Positions 32,289 through 40,225 of a stretch of DNA of 64,000 nt are shown piece after piece; within the stretch, counting starts at the first letter, position 1, and the number at the start of each line of letters is the position of its first letter. The translations under genes were made by a program, and so were the position numbers. Source of the DNA: JAVBMJ01 sp031552535 (GTDB lineage Bacteria > Bacteroidota > Bacteroidia > Bacteroidales > Rikenellaceae); assembly GCA_031552535.1 (NCBI GenBank), contig JAVBMJ010000011.1:7593-71592 (forward strand), in the 5' to 3' direction. The notes under the pieces were generated by a model. The model was given only the letters and a program-made list of their open reading frames with translations, had not been told where the DNA came from and ran no database searches.

Positions 32289-33281
32289 ATGATTTCTTAC
32301 AAAGAGTTAGGTTTGGTGAATACCAAAGAGTTGTTTGCCAAGGCGATTGCAGGCAAATACGCTATCCCGGCGTTCAATTTCAACAACATGGAGCAAATGC
32401 AGGCCATCATCCAGGCTTGTGTCGAAACTTCGTCGCCTGTTATCCTCCAGGTGTCGAGCGGCGCACGCAAGTATGCCAACCAGACATTGTTGCGCTATAT
32501 GGCACAGGGCGCTGTCGAGTATGCCAAAGAGTTGGGCAAAAATATTCCCATCGTGCTCCACCTCGACCACGGTGACACGTTCGAACTTTGCAAGTCGTGT
32601 ATCGACATGGGCTTTTCATCGGTGATGATCGACGGTTCGCACCATTCTTATGACGACAACGTGGCTTTGACGAAAAAGGTCGTAGAGTATGCCCACGCAC
32701 ACGGTGTGACGGTCGAGGGTGAACTGGGTGTTCTGGCGGGCGTTGAAGACGAGGTTTCAGCTGAGCATCACACCTATACGCGCCCCGAGGAAGTGGAGGA
32801 TTTCGTGAAGAAAACCGGCGTCGATTCGCTTGCTATTTCTATAGGTACTTCGCACGGAGCCAATAAGTTCAAGCCTGAGCAGTGTACCCGCAACGCTGAC
32901 GGCGTTCTGGTTCCGCCCCCGTTGCGTTTCGATATCCTTGAGGAGATTGAGAAACGTATTCCTGGATTCCCGATAGTGTTGCACGGCGCTTCGTCGGTTC
33001 CGCAGGATCTGGTTGCAACTATCAACAAGTACGGCGGTGCATTGAAGGATGCCATAGGTATTCCCGAGGAGGAACTTCGCAAGGCTGCTACGAGCGCAGT
33101 GTGTAAGATCAACATCGACAGTGACGGCCGCCTGGCTATGACCGCTGCCGTTCGTGAGGTGTTTGCCACGAAGCCCGCGGAGTTCGACCCGCGCAAATAT
33201 CTCGGCCCGGCCCGCGACCAGCTGCAGAAACTCTATATGCACAAGGTTCGTAACGTATTGGGCAGCGCCGATAAAGCGTAA
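32289..33281 (+). CDS. fba: Fructose-bisphosphate aldolase, class II
   Basis: The 330-residue protein has AIPAFNFNNMEQMQA, the zinc ligands in LHLDHGD and DGSHHSYDDN, VEGELGVLAGVED, and IGTSHGANKF with a further His ligand. VLHGASSVP and INIDSDGRLA bind phosphate. It catalyses reversible aldol cleavage of fructose 1,6-bisphosphate in glycolysis and gluconeogenesis. The consensus promoter and clear terminator suggest strong, monocistronic expression. Its length fits the Bacteroidetes type. Confidence 0.96.
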   Translation: MISYKELGLVNTKELFAKAIAGKYAIPAFNFNNMEQMQAIIQACVETSSPVILQVSSGARKYANQTLLRYMAQGAVEYAKELGKNIPIVLHLDHGDTFELCKSCIDMGFSSVMIDGSHHSYDDNVALTKKVVEYAHAHGVTVEGELGVLAGVEDEVSAEHHTYTRPEEVEDFVKKTGVDSLAISIGTSHGANKFKPEQCTRNADGVLVPPPLRFDILEEIEKRIPGFPIVLHGASSVPQDLVATINKYGGALKDAIGIPEEELRKAATSAVCKINIDSDGRLAMTAAVREVFATKPAEFDPRKYLGPARDQLQKLYMHKVRNVLGSADKA

Positions 33282-33330
33282 TCCCCTGCTTTTGCGGCTG
33301 CGTGGTAACAACTGCGATGCGGCTTAGATA

Positions 33331-33362
33331 AAATCCCGGCTTACCAATGTAAGCCGGGATTT
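33331..33362 (+). terminator. Intrinsic terminator after fba
   Basis: AAATCCCGGCTTA (33331-33343) and its complement (33350-33362) enclose a 6-nt loop and are followed by further T residues. It lies 50 bp after the fba stop. Confidence 0.9.
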
Positions 33363-33417
33363 TTGTACTCATATGTTCAGGTAACGAAGTGTCTGACGGC
33401 ATCCGGGAAAGACTTGT

Positions 33418-34602
33418 TCAAAACTTATTATATCTGAGATACTCCATGATGTTTGCCGGCGGGCGTTGGTGCTGCAACTCGTTTCTCATGAAGTCCATAT
33501 AAGGGGCCACGTGACGGAAAAATTTATAATACCCCGCACACAACCAGTTCAGCCCCTCCCCGCCCTCTTCCGTGCTGATTATACGGTTCTTGGGGCATTC
33601 GCCATTGCAGGCGAACAGGTACCGGCATTGCCGGCATTGATCCGGCAATCGGTCGGCTTTGTCGGCCCCGAAACGCAACTGCTGCGGCGAATACATCATT
33701 TCCAACAGCGTAGACGAGTTTATATTCCCCAATTTGTTCTCCGGGAACACATAGTGATCACACGAATACACATCGCCATTGAACTCCATAACCCCCGCAT
33801 GGCCGCATGTGCGGGCCAGGGTGCAAACTCCCGGCGCCTGGCCCATCCAGTTGGCCAGCGTCGAATCGAAATACTGGACATAGAACTTGCCCACATCTTC
33901 TTTGACCCACCGGTCGAAAATGGTGATCAGAAAATCGCCCCATTTCCCGGCTGGGACATTCCACGGGGCAGGTTTGCCTTCCACGGTCTCCACGATTGGC
34001 GCAAACTGTATGTAGCGGCAATCGAGTTCGCGGAAAAAATCGTAAAACTCCAGGGGATAATCGACATTGCAGTCGTTGACCACCCCCATGATATTGAACT
34101 CGACTCCATGTTTTTTCAACAACCCTATGCCACGCATCACATCGTCGAACGAAGGGCTGCCGTCGGCACGCTTGCGATAGCGGTCATGGAACCTGCGCGG
34201 CCCGTCGACCGAAATGCCTATCAAAAAATTATTCTCTTTGAAAAAACGGCACCATTCGTCATTTAGCAGCGTGCCGTTAGTTTGAAGGCAGTTGTCGATC
34301 TTGCGGCCGCGGCCGTACCTGCGCTGGAATTCGAGCGCCTTTTTGTAGAACCCGATATTGCGCATCAATGTCTCGCCCCCGTGCCACATAAACAGCACCT
34401 CGGGCACAGTCTGCGACGAGAGGTATTGTTCGGTGAACTTCTCCAACATCGCCTCGCTCATCCGCGTCACGTTGATATCAGGATACAACTCCTTCTTCTC
34501 AAGATAATAGCAGTAGTCGCAACGCAGATTACACTGCGCCCCGACAGGCTTAAGCATAACATAAAGAGGCTTGGCAAAAGGCGAAAGAACAATCTTCTTC
34601 AT
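33418..34602 (-). CDS. Anaerobic sulfatase-maturating enzyme (radical SAM, SPASM)
   Basis: From ATG 34602 the product is 394 residues; a TTG start three codons upstream is also open. CNLRCDYCYY gives the radical-SAM C-x3-C-x2-C in the context of this family (preceded by LKPVGAQ). FMWHGGETLM, QTNGTLL and GISVDGP are conserved. A SPASM-type C terminus holds extra Cys residues for two auxiliary clusters (CTLARTCGHAG, YSCDHYVF, CRQCRYLFACNGECPKN). It oxidises the active-site Ser or Cys of sulfatases to formylglycine. The adjacent sulfatase is Ser-type, which strictly needs this enzyme. A 261-bp palindrome separates the two genes. Confidence 0.94.
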   Translation of the reverse strand: MKKIVLSPFAKPLYVMLKPVGAQCNLRCDYCYYLEKKELYPDINVTRMSEAMLEKFTEQYLSSQTVPEVLFMWHGGETLMRNIGFYKKALEFQRRYGRGRKIDNCLQTNGTLLNDEWCRFFKENNFLIGISVDGPRRFHDRYRKRADGSPSFDDVMRGIGLLKKHGVEFNIMGVVNDCNVDYPLEFYDFFRELDCRYIQFAPIVETVEGKPAPWNVPAGKWGDFLITIFDRWVKEDVGKFYVQYFDSTLANWMGQAPGVCTLARTCGHAGVMEFNGDVYSCDHYVFPENKLGNINSSTLLEMMYSPQQLRFGADKADRLPDQCRQCRYLFACNGECPKNRIISTEEGGEGLNWLCAGYYKFFRHVAPYMDFMRNELQHQRPPANIMEYLRYNKF

Positions 34603-34613
34603 TACATGCAATC

Positions 34614-34874
34614 AAACGTTCGTTTTCCCTGTGCAGCCTCCAACTGCCGCTTTTTGAAAAAAGCGGCACCAAAAACTTTTAATCCTGACCTTGCTATGAT
34701 TTTGCAGATGTTAGGATATAGGAGGTAAGCCCCTCAAAACAATGCTAATATTTAAGGGCTTACCTCCTATATCCTAACATCTATAATGTCGCAGCAAAAT
34801 AATGATTGAAGTTTTTTGGGCGACTTTTTTTCAAAAAAGTCGCGGTCGAAGTTGTATAAAGAAAACGGACGTTT
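34614..34874. repeat. 261-bp palindrome between sulfatase and maturase genes
   Basis: Two arms of about 118 bp (34614-34732 and 34756-34874) are imperfect reverse complements. The innermost 27 bp (34706-34732 and 34756-34782) are identical, and the outer parts have diverged by substitutions with little length change. Each arm also folds on itself: 34646-34667 (GCCGCTTTTT...AAGCGGC) and 34820-34843 (GCGACTTTTT...AAGTCGC). The two sub-hairpins differ by paired changes that preserve pairing. The element fills the gap almost exactly, ending 1 bp before the sulfatase stop codon. Confidence 0.85.
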
Positions 34875-34875
34875 T

Positions 34876-36393
34876 TTATTTGTTTATTATTTCGGTGAGT
34901 TTTATTGCGAGACTGTCTGCTATTGCGGGATATATCGGGGCATAGTTGTATTTTTCGCCCGGATCCACCTTCAGGTGGTATAGTTGCGGGTTTTTGTCGT
35001 TCCCAAGTTCCATTTTGGTATAGTATTCTACTTTGGATTGGTCATTCCCAGGGATATATTTCCAGTCGGGCGTTATCAGCGACAGGGTTTTGGTTGCGTT
35101 TTCCACGACGAGGAACTGCCTGCCTGCAGGTTCTTTGCCCAACCATGCCGGCAGGAGATTCTCGCTGTCGGGTGCGGCTCCTTTAGGGATGTCAACTCCG
35201 ATTAGCGATGCAAGCGATGCGAACCAGTCGGTTTGGCAGAGCAATGCGTCGGACACGCCGGGTTCCACCTGTCCCGGCCATGACAGCAGGCACGGTACTT
35301 TGGTGCCTCCGTCGAAGGCGCTGTATTTGCCACCGCGATAAGGGCCGGCCGGAGTATGGTCGCCCAGAAGTTCCCAGGCCTGGTCGCGGTATCCGTCATC
35401 GACAACGGGTCCGTTGTCGCTCGACAGGATTATTATGGTGTTTTTTTCTATCCCCGCCTTTTTGACAGCGTTGACTATCTCTCCCACCGTCCAGTCGAAT
35501 TCGAGGATGGCGTCACCCCGGGGGCCCATGCCGCTCTTGCCTGCGAACCTGGGGTGCGGCACCCTCGGAACATGGATGTCGTTGGTGGCAAAATAGAGGA
35601 AGAACGGTTTCTTCGCATTGTCCTCGATAAACGACAGCGCTTTGGCTGTGATCACGTCGTTGATCGTCTCGTCTTCCCATAGGGCGCTTTTGCCTCCCTT
35701 CATGTAGCCTATCCGCGATATGCCGTTGACGATAGCCATGTCGTGCCCGTGCGAAGGGTGCATCTTCAGCAACCCGGGATTGTTTTTGCCCGTAGGCTCA
35801 CCCGGGAACGGGTCGGTGTAACTAACCTCAACGGGGTCGTTCGGATCGAGATTCACTATGTGTTCGTTCTCGACATATACACACGGCACGCGGTCGCCCG
35901 TGGCAGCCATGATGAACGAGTAGCCGAAGCCGATGTCCGAAGGACCGGGGGTGATGTGTCCATTCCAGTCCTGCTCTCCGGTCACGTCGCCCAGCCCGAG
36001 GTGCCATTTGCCGACAACTCCCGTGGCGTAGCCCCTGCGTTGAAACATGTCGGCCAGCGTGTAACGGTCCGGACGTATGATCATGGCGGCGTTGCCCGCC
36101 GCAATTCCGGTTCCTTCCCTGCGGAACGCGTACTCGCCCGTGAGCATCGAATAGCGCGAAGGAGTGCTCATAGCAGCTGTACTGTGAGCGTTTGTAAAAC
36201 GGATTCCGCTGGAAGCCAGCGAGTCGATGCCAGGAGTCGAAATCCCGGTGGCCCCATTGCAGCCGATATCCCCGAACCCGAGGTCGTCGGCCAGGATGAT
36301 AATGACGTTGGGTTGTTGTGTCTGGGTCTGCCCGGTGCACCCCGCGGCTACGGCGGGTACTCCCAGGGTGAACAAAAGTCTGGAGCGTTTCAT
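34876..36393 (-). CDS. Ser-type sulfatase (S1 family, arylsulfatase-like)
   Basis: The 505-residue protein has an N-terminal export signal with a possible lipobox (VAAGC, about residue 19). IIILADDLGFGDIG provides two metal Asp residues. The sulfatase signature is AAMSTPSRYSMLTG: S76-T-P-S-R, so Ser76 is the residue converted to formylglycine. GKWHLG, LSSDNGP and DIHVPRVPHPRF complete the S1 pattern. It likely removes sulfate from host or dietary glycans in the periplasm or at the surface; the exact substrate and subfamily cannot be read here. The maturase is encoded immediately downstream. Confidence 0.93.
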   Translation of the reverse strand: MKRSRLLFTLGVPAVAAGCTGQTQTQQPNVIIILADDLGFGDIGCNGATGISTPGIDSLASSGIRFTNAHSTAAMSTPSRYSMLTGEYAFRREGTGIAAGNAAMIIRPDRYTLADMFQRRGYATGVVGKWHLGLGDVTGEQDWNGHITPGPSDIGFGYSFIMAATGDRVPCVYVENEHIVNLDPNDPVEVSYTDPFPGEPTGKNNPGLLKMHPSHGHDMAIVNGISRIGYMKGGKSALWEDETINDVITAKALSFIEDNAKKPFFLYFATNDIHVPRVPHPRFAGKSGMGPRGDAILEFDWTVGEIVNAVKKAGIEKNTIIILSSDNGPVVDDGYRDQAWELLGDHTPAGPYRGGKYSAFDGGTKVPCLLSWPGQVEPGVSDALLCQTDWFASLASLIGVDIPKGAAPDSENLLPAWLGKEPAGRQFLVVENATKTLSLITPDWKYIPGNDQSKVEYYTKMELGNDKNPQLYHLKVDPGEKYNYAPIYPAIADSLAIKLTEIINK

Positions 36394-36429
36394 AATTTGA
36401 AAAAAATATCGTTTAGGTTTTCGAATTTC

Positions 36430-36568
36430 AGAAACTGTTTAAAAATATTACCGAAATTATCGTTCACATATTCCCGGTAGTGTTTTTCGCCGGTATGAAA
36501 CTGCATATCGGGAATATGGAGCAAATATCGGAGGAAAAGAACGAGAGAAATATTTTTAAACAGTTTCT
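36430..36568. repeat. Inverted-repeat element with AGAAACTGTTTAAAA ends (139 bp)
   Basis: The outer 20 bp at 36430-36449 and 36549-36568 are perfect inverted repeats. Inner segments CATATTCCCG (about 36467-36476) and CGGGAATATG are also complementary. The interior differs from the 155/169-bp copies, but the end motif is shared. The segment ATATCGGGAATATG followed by GAGAGAAA recurs at about 60752-60825. Confidence 0.8.
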
Positions 36569-36776
36569 CAGTCTCTTGTATCCCGAGCCCGCCACCATAT
36601 ATGTTTCCCGGCTTTTCATGATGAGCTGCGTTTCTGATTCCGGTGCACGACGGGCCTCGTTTTATTATAACCGGGGGGGGTATGCATATCCCCTATGTGT
36701 GCCGTTGTAATATCAATAGCCTTTCATAATGGCATTTTTTGCACCCACAAATATATGATATAATTCATATAATTCC

Positions 36777-36784
36777 TATCTTTG
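36777..36784 (+). promoter_or_regulatory. -7 box (TATCTTTG) for the Crp/Fnr-thiM-thiE operon
   Basis: TATCTTTG lies 20 bp upstream of the ATG at 36805. Longer upstream starts (to 36739) would place coding sequence across this box, so 36805 is preferred. Confidence 0.6.
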
Positions 36785-36804
36785 TTGGAAGCCTTGTGCC
36801 GCTT

Positions 36805-37479
36805 ATGACAGATAACATATACAATTGCAGATTGTTCAACGGCCTCGATCCGATTGATGTTTCGGCAGAGTTGCGCCGTACGGCCCACACTGTGAGGCTG
36901 TATTCGCGTGGCGATGTCGTGGCACTTGAAGGGAGCCGCATAGGGCATCTGCTGATCCTCACCGATGGCTTGTTGTCGGTAGAGAAAAGTGGCGGGGAGT
37001 CGGGCAACGCAGTTGTGGAGAAGATCGCTTCTCCGGCCCTGATTGCGCCGGCTTTCCTTTTCTGCGGAAACGGGGCGCTGCCTGCAACGTTTATTGCCGA
37101 CACTCCGGTACGTGTCGTTTCGGTTTCGCGAGAGGAACTTGTCGAAATGATGGGACGCAACCGGCGCGTTATGATTAACTTCCTTGAAATCGTCTCGGGC
37201 CCCGATAAAATACTGTCCGACAAGGTGACTTTCCAGGCCTACAGAACGATAAAAGGCAGACTGGCCAGATTTTTGCTCGATCGCAGTGCGGAGGCGGGTG
37301 CAACCTCGTTCAGGAACAACATGACCCAAAACGAGATGGCCGACCTGTTCCGCGTTACACGCCCGGCGTTGGCCCGCGCCCTTGGGGAGTTGTGTGCCGA
37401 GGGCACTATTTATGTGAAGAATAAGGACGTAACAATATTGTTTGCAGAAAAATTGAAACAATATACAAAGATCAAGTGA
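36805..37479 (+). CDS. Crp/Fnr family transcriptional regulator (paralogue 2)
   Basis: The 224-residue protein has a cNMP-like beta-roll (LLILTDGLLSVEKSGGE, LIAPAFLFCG), a dimerisation helix (YRTIKGRLARFLLD) and a winged helix (TQNEMADLFRVTRPALARALGEL). It is paralogous to the regulator at 14181-14852. The thiM start codon is only 4 bp after its stop, so it is co-transcribed with the thiamine salvage genes. It may control them or autoregulate; the ligand is unknown. No Fnr-type Cys cluster is seen. Confidence 0.9.
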   Translation: MTDNIYNCRLFNGLDPIDVSAELRRTAHTVRLYSRGDVVALEGSRIGHLLILTDGLLSVEKSGGESGNAVVEKIASPALIAPAFLFCGNGALPATFIADTPVRVVSVSREELVEMMGRNRRVMINFLEIVSGPDKILSDKVTFQAYRTIKGRLARFLLDRSAEAGATSFRNNMTQNEMADLFRVTRPALARALGELCAEGTIYVKNKDVTILFAEKLKQYTKIK

Positions 37480-37483
37480 AAAG

Positions 37484-38284
37484 ATGAAGGATTACATTTG
37501 GAACAACATTTTGAAGGTGAGGGCCCAGGCTCCCCTGGTGCTTAATATCACCAACTTTGTAGTTATGAACAATACGGCCAACGCGCTTCTCGCGGCCGGG
37601 GCGTCGCCGATCATGGCGCATGCGTCGGACGAGATAGAAGATATGGTGCGGCTTTGCGCGGCGACGGTTATAAACATAGGTACGTTGGACGGAGAGTTTG
37701 TGTCGAGTATGAAAACGGCGCTGCGTACGGCAACAGAGTTGGGTAAACCTACGGTGATGGATCCTGTAGGCGCGGGGGCTACGGCCTACCGCAACAGGGT
37801 GGTTGATGAGTTGTTCGAGGTTGCGACGCCTCGCTTTGTGCGTGGCAATCCGGGCGAGATCATGTCGCTTGCCGGTATCGTTGTCGAATCGAAGGGAGTG
37901 GACAGTACCGTCGGATCGATGGATGCCCACAAAGCGGCGGTAGCCCTGGCGCGGGACAAGGGGTGTGTGGTGAGCATGAGCGGTGAAACGGATATCATTA
38001 CCGACGGTGTCAAGACGGGATATGTCGACAACGGATCGACGATGATGCCTAAAGTTACGGGCCTGGGGTGTAGTGCGACGGCAATATTGGGCGCTTTTGC
38101 CGCTGTCGACGACAACCCGTTCCATGCTGCATTGTCGGCGGCCGCGTTTATGGCCGTGTGTGGCGAGATTGCTGCCGCGGAGTCTACGGGTCCCGGATCG
38201 TTGCAGTTGAACCTGCTGGATGTGATGCATACGCTGACCGAACGTCAATTTAAAGAGACCCTAAGGGTCAGGACCGGAAAGTGA
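37484..38284 (+). CDS. thiM: Hydroxyethylthiazole kinase
   Basis: The 266-residue ribokinase-fold protein contains VLNITNFVVMNNTANALLA, where ThiM has the conserved NxVxxNxxAN pattern. GASPIMAHA, VMDPVGAGATAYR, RGNPGEI and GLGCSATA, with the catalytic Cys, follow. It phosphorylates the thiazole alcohol for thiamine salvage in the cytoplasm. Its stop overlaps the GTG start of thiE (GTGA, 38281-38284). ThiD is not in the window, so pyrimidine supply must come from elsewhere. Confidence 0.95.
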   Translation: MKDYIWNNILKVRAQAPLVLNITNFVVMNNTANALLAAGASPIMAHASDEIEDMVRLCAATVINIGTLDGEFVSSMKTALRTATELGKPTVMDPVGAGATAYRNRVVDELFEVATPRFVRGNPGEIMSLAGIVVESKGVDSTVGSMDAHKAAVALARDKGCVVSMSGETDIITDGVKTGYVDNGSTMMPKVTGLGCSATAILGAFAAVDDNPFHAALSAAAFMAVCGEIAAAESTGPGSLQLNLLDVMHTLTERQFKETLRVRTGK

Positions 38285-38898
38285 TCCTCCCGGGGCTTTA
38301 TCTTGTCACCGACCGCGGGATGCTCGGAGGCAAAGATTTTTTATGGACCGTTGAGCAGGCGGTGGGTGGTGGTGTAGGGTTGGTGCAACTGCGCGAAAAG
38401 GATTGTCCGACGAGGGATTTTGTAGCGTTGGCATGCGCGTTGAAAGCGATGCTGGACAAATACGGAGTCCCGCTGATAATCAACGACAGGGTGGATGTTG
38501 CATTGGCTGCAGGCGCGGCAGGAGTGCATCTGGGGCAGAGCGATATGGATGCATCTACGGCCCGCCGGTTGCTGGGCCCTGCCGCCATTATCGGTCTTTC
38601 GGTCGAAAGCCGGGAGCAGGTAATCGAGGCGGAGGGCCTTGAGGTGGACTATATAGGCATAAGTCCGGTTTTTTCGACCCCTACGAAAACCGATACGGTG
38701 ACACAATGGGGACTCGATGGCATAAAGTGGGTCAGAAATCACAGCCGCCATCCGCTGGTTGCGATAGGCGGTATAAATCCGATCAACGCAGGAGCGATAT
38801 TCGCTGCCGGAGCCGATTTGATAGCAGTGGTTTCGTGCATTATGGCATCGGACAATCCATATAATGCCGCCGGGGTGCTGTCCGGGATGTTGCCATAA
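38281..38898 (+). CDS. thiE: Thiamine-phosphate synthase
   Basis: The 205-residue TIM-barrel protein starts at GTG 38281, overlapping thiM. It contains LYLVTDRGM, VQLREKD, LIINDRVDVALA, GVHLGQSDM, IGLSVES, YIGISPVFSTPTK and VAIGGINP, the standard ThiE motifs. It joins hydroxymethylpyrimidine diphosphate with thiazole phosphate to make thiamine phosphate. It is the last gene of the Crp/Fnr-thiM-thiE unit, and a hairpin follows at 38933-38976. Confidence 0.95.
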   Translation: MILPGLYLVTDRGMLGGKDFLWTVEQAVGGGVGLVQLREKDCPTRDFVALACALKAMLDKYGVPLIINDRVDVALAAGAAGVHLGQSDMDASTARRLLGPAAIIGLSVESREQVIEAEGLEVDYIGISPVFSTPTKTDTVTQWGLDGIKWVRNHSRHPLVAIGGINPINAGAIFAAGADLIAVVSCIMASDNPYNAAGVLSGMLP

Positions 38899-38932
38899 AC
38901 GGCAATACCCGCATTAACACCCCCGGGGCTTT

Positions 38933-38976
38933 CAGAGTCTGTTTAAATCTCCTGAAAAAGATTTAAACAGACTCTG
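38933..38976. terminator. Hairpin after thiE built from repeat-like ends
   Basis: CAGAGTCTGTTTAAATCT (38933-38950) and its exact complement (38959-38976) enclose an 8-nt loop. The stem sequence resembles the ends of the window's repeat elements (AGAGTCTGTCT, ACTGTTTA) joined with nothing between them. It may serve as the thiE terminator. Confidence 0.65.
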
Positions 38977-39125
38977 AAATTTATTCCGTAACGGGTATTT
39001 TTTTATAATCCGGTTTTTTTACAATAATTTTGCATTTCCTTCGTTGTAAGGTTTGGGAACAGATCGAAAACTGCTGCAAGGAAGCAAGGGTTTGTAGGAC
39101 TCGAAAATAAAACCATATAATTTTT

Positions 39126-40124
39126 ATGAGCGCTGTCATTAATATCAAAGAACTTAACGAGCGCATAGAGCGCGAAAGTGTCTTTGTGGACACTCTGAAT
39201 GTAGAGATCGGAAAGTGCATCGTGGGGCAACGCCACCTGATAGACACGCTGTTGATCGGCCTGCTGTCGAATGGGCATATTCTGCTGGAAGGCGTTCCGG
39301 GTCTGGCGAAAACGCTGGCCATAACAACGCTGGCAAAAACAATGGACGCCAAATTCAGCCGGATCCAGTTCACCCCCGACCTTCTGCCCGCCGACCTGGT
39401 CGGTACGCTGATCTACAGCCAGAAAAAGGAGGAATTCACGGTTAAGAAAGGCCCCGTATTCGCCAACTTTATCCTCGCCGACGAAATCAACCGTTCGCCG
39501 GCGAAGGTGCAGAGCGCCCTTTTGGAAGCCATGCAGGAGCGTCAGGTCACTATAGGCGATACAACTTATATGTTGCCCGAACCGTTTCTGGTACTTGCAA
39601 CGCAGAACCCGCTGGAACAGGAGGGCACCTACCCTCTTCCCGAAGCGCAGGTCGACCGTTTTATGCTCAAGGCAAGGATCACATATCCCAAGAAGCAGGA
39701 GGAGAGGGATATCGTGAGAATGAACCTCAATTCGGAGGGTTATCCGCAACCTAACCGTGTGATCACGCCCGAGGATATAATCAAGGCCCGCCGTGTGGCT
39801 TCGGAAGTGTATATGGACGAAAAGATTGAGAAGTATATCATCGATATCATTTTCGCCACGCGCGAACCGCAGGAGTATAACCTCGCAGGACTGACGCCAC
39901 TCATCAGTTACGGAGGATCGCCCCGCGCCAGCATTTCGTTGGCCAAAGCTGCAAAAAGCTACGCGTTCATCAAACGCCGCGGCTATGTGATTCCAGAGGA
40001 TGTACGCGCCGTATGCCACGATGTGTTGCGCCACCGCATTGGGTTGACCTATGAGGCCGAGGCCGAGAACATTACTTCGGAAGAGATCATAACCGATATT
40101 CTGAACAAAGTGGAAGTGCCCTAA
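39126..40124 (+). CDS. moxR: MoxR-type AAA+ ATPase
   Basis: The 332-residue protein has Walker A EGVPGLAKT, Walker B ANFILADEINRSP, the sensor region LATQNPLEQEGTYPLPEAQ, and the DRFMLKARITYP segment typical of MoxR. MoxR ATPases act as chaperone-like factors for VWA-domain partners. Here the partners are encoded directly downstream (DUF58, BatA, BatB). It is cytoplasmic and is the first gene of the larger Bat locus. Confidence 0.95.
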   Translation: MSAVINIKELNERIERESVFVDTLNVEIGKCIVGQRHLIDTLLIGLLSNGHILLEGVPGLAKTLAITTLAKTMDAKFSRIQFTPDLLPADLVGTLIYSQKKEEFTVKKGPVFANFILADEINRSPAKVQSALLEAMQERQVTIGDTTYMLPEPFLVLATQNPLEQEGTYPLPEAQVDRFMLKARITYPKKQEERDIVRMNLNSEGYPQPNRVITPEDIIKARRVASEVYMDEKIEKYIIDIIFATREPQEYNLAGLTPLISYGGSPRASISLAKAAKSYAFIKRRGYVIPEDVRAVCHDVLRHRIGLTYEAEAENITSEEIITDILNKVEVP

Positions 40125-40225
40125 CGGTTGCGGAGTGAGTCCCATGGTTTGCGGCATACGGCCGACAGCGATATTTATCAAGGGCTGCTACAGTGCGGCC
40201 CGGCAACCATCAACCTCATAAACAG

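Larger units (their letters stand above)
36394..36804. other. Divergent intergenic region sulfatase / Crp-thi operon
   Basis: The 411-bp gap contains the 139-bp inverted-repeat element at 36430-36568, a G8 tract at 36673-36680, and the -7 box for the Crp/Fnr gene at 36777-36784. I looked for a TPP riboswitch because thiM-thiE lies downstream. I see neither the CTGAGA nor the GAACCTGAT-type conserved segments. Confidence 0.6.

Noticed and set aside
36673..36680. G8 tract as a phase-variable promoter switch
   Set aside because: It lies about 97 bp upstream of the -7 box, outside the promoter spacer, so slippage would have no obvious effect. The similar tract at 63932-63939 has no gene to switch.
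36569..36804. Possible TPP riboswitch upstream of the thiamine genes
   Set aside because: None of the conserved riboswitch segments is seen, and the first gene of the operon is a regulator.
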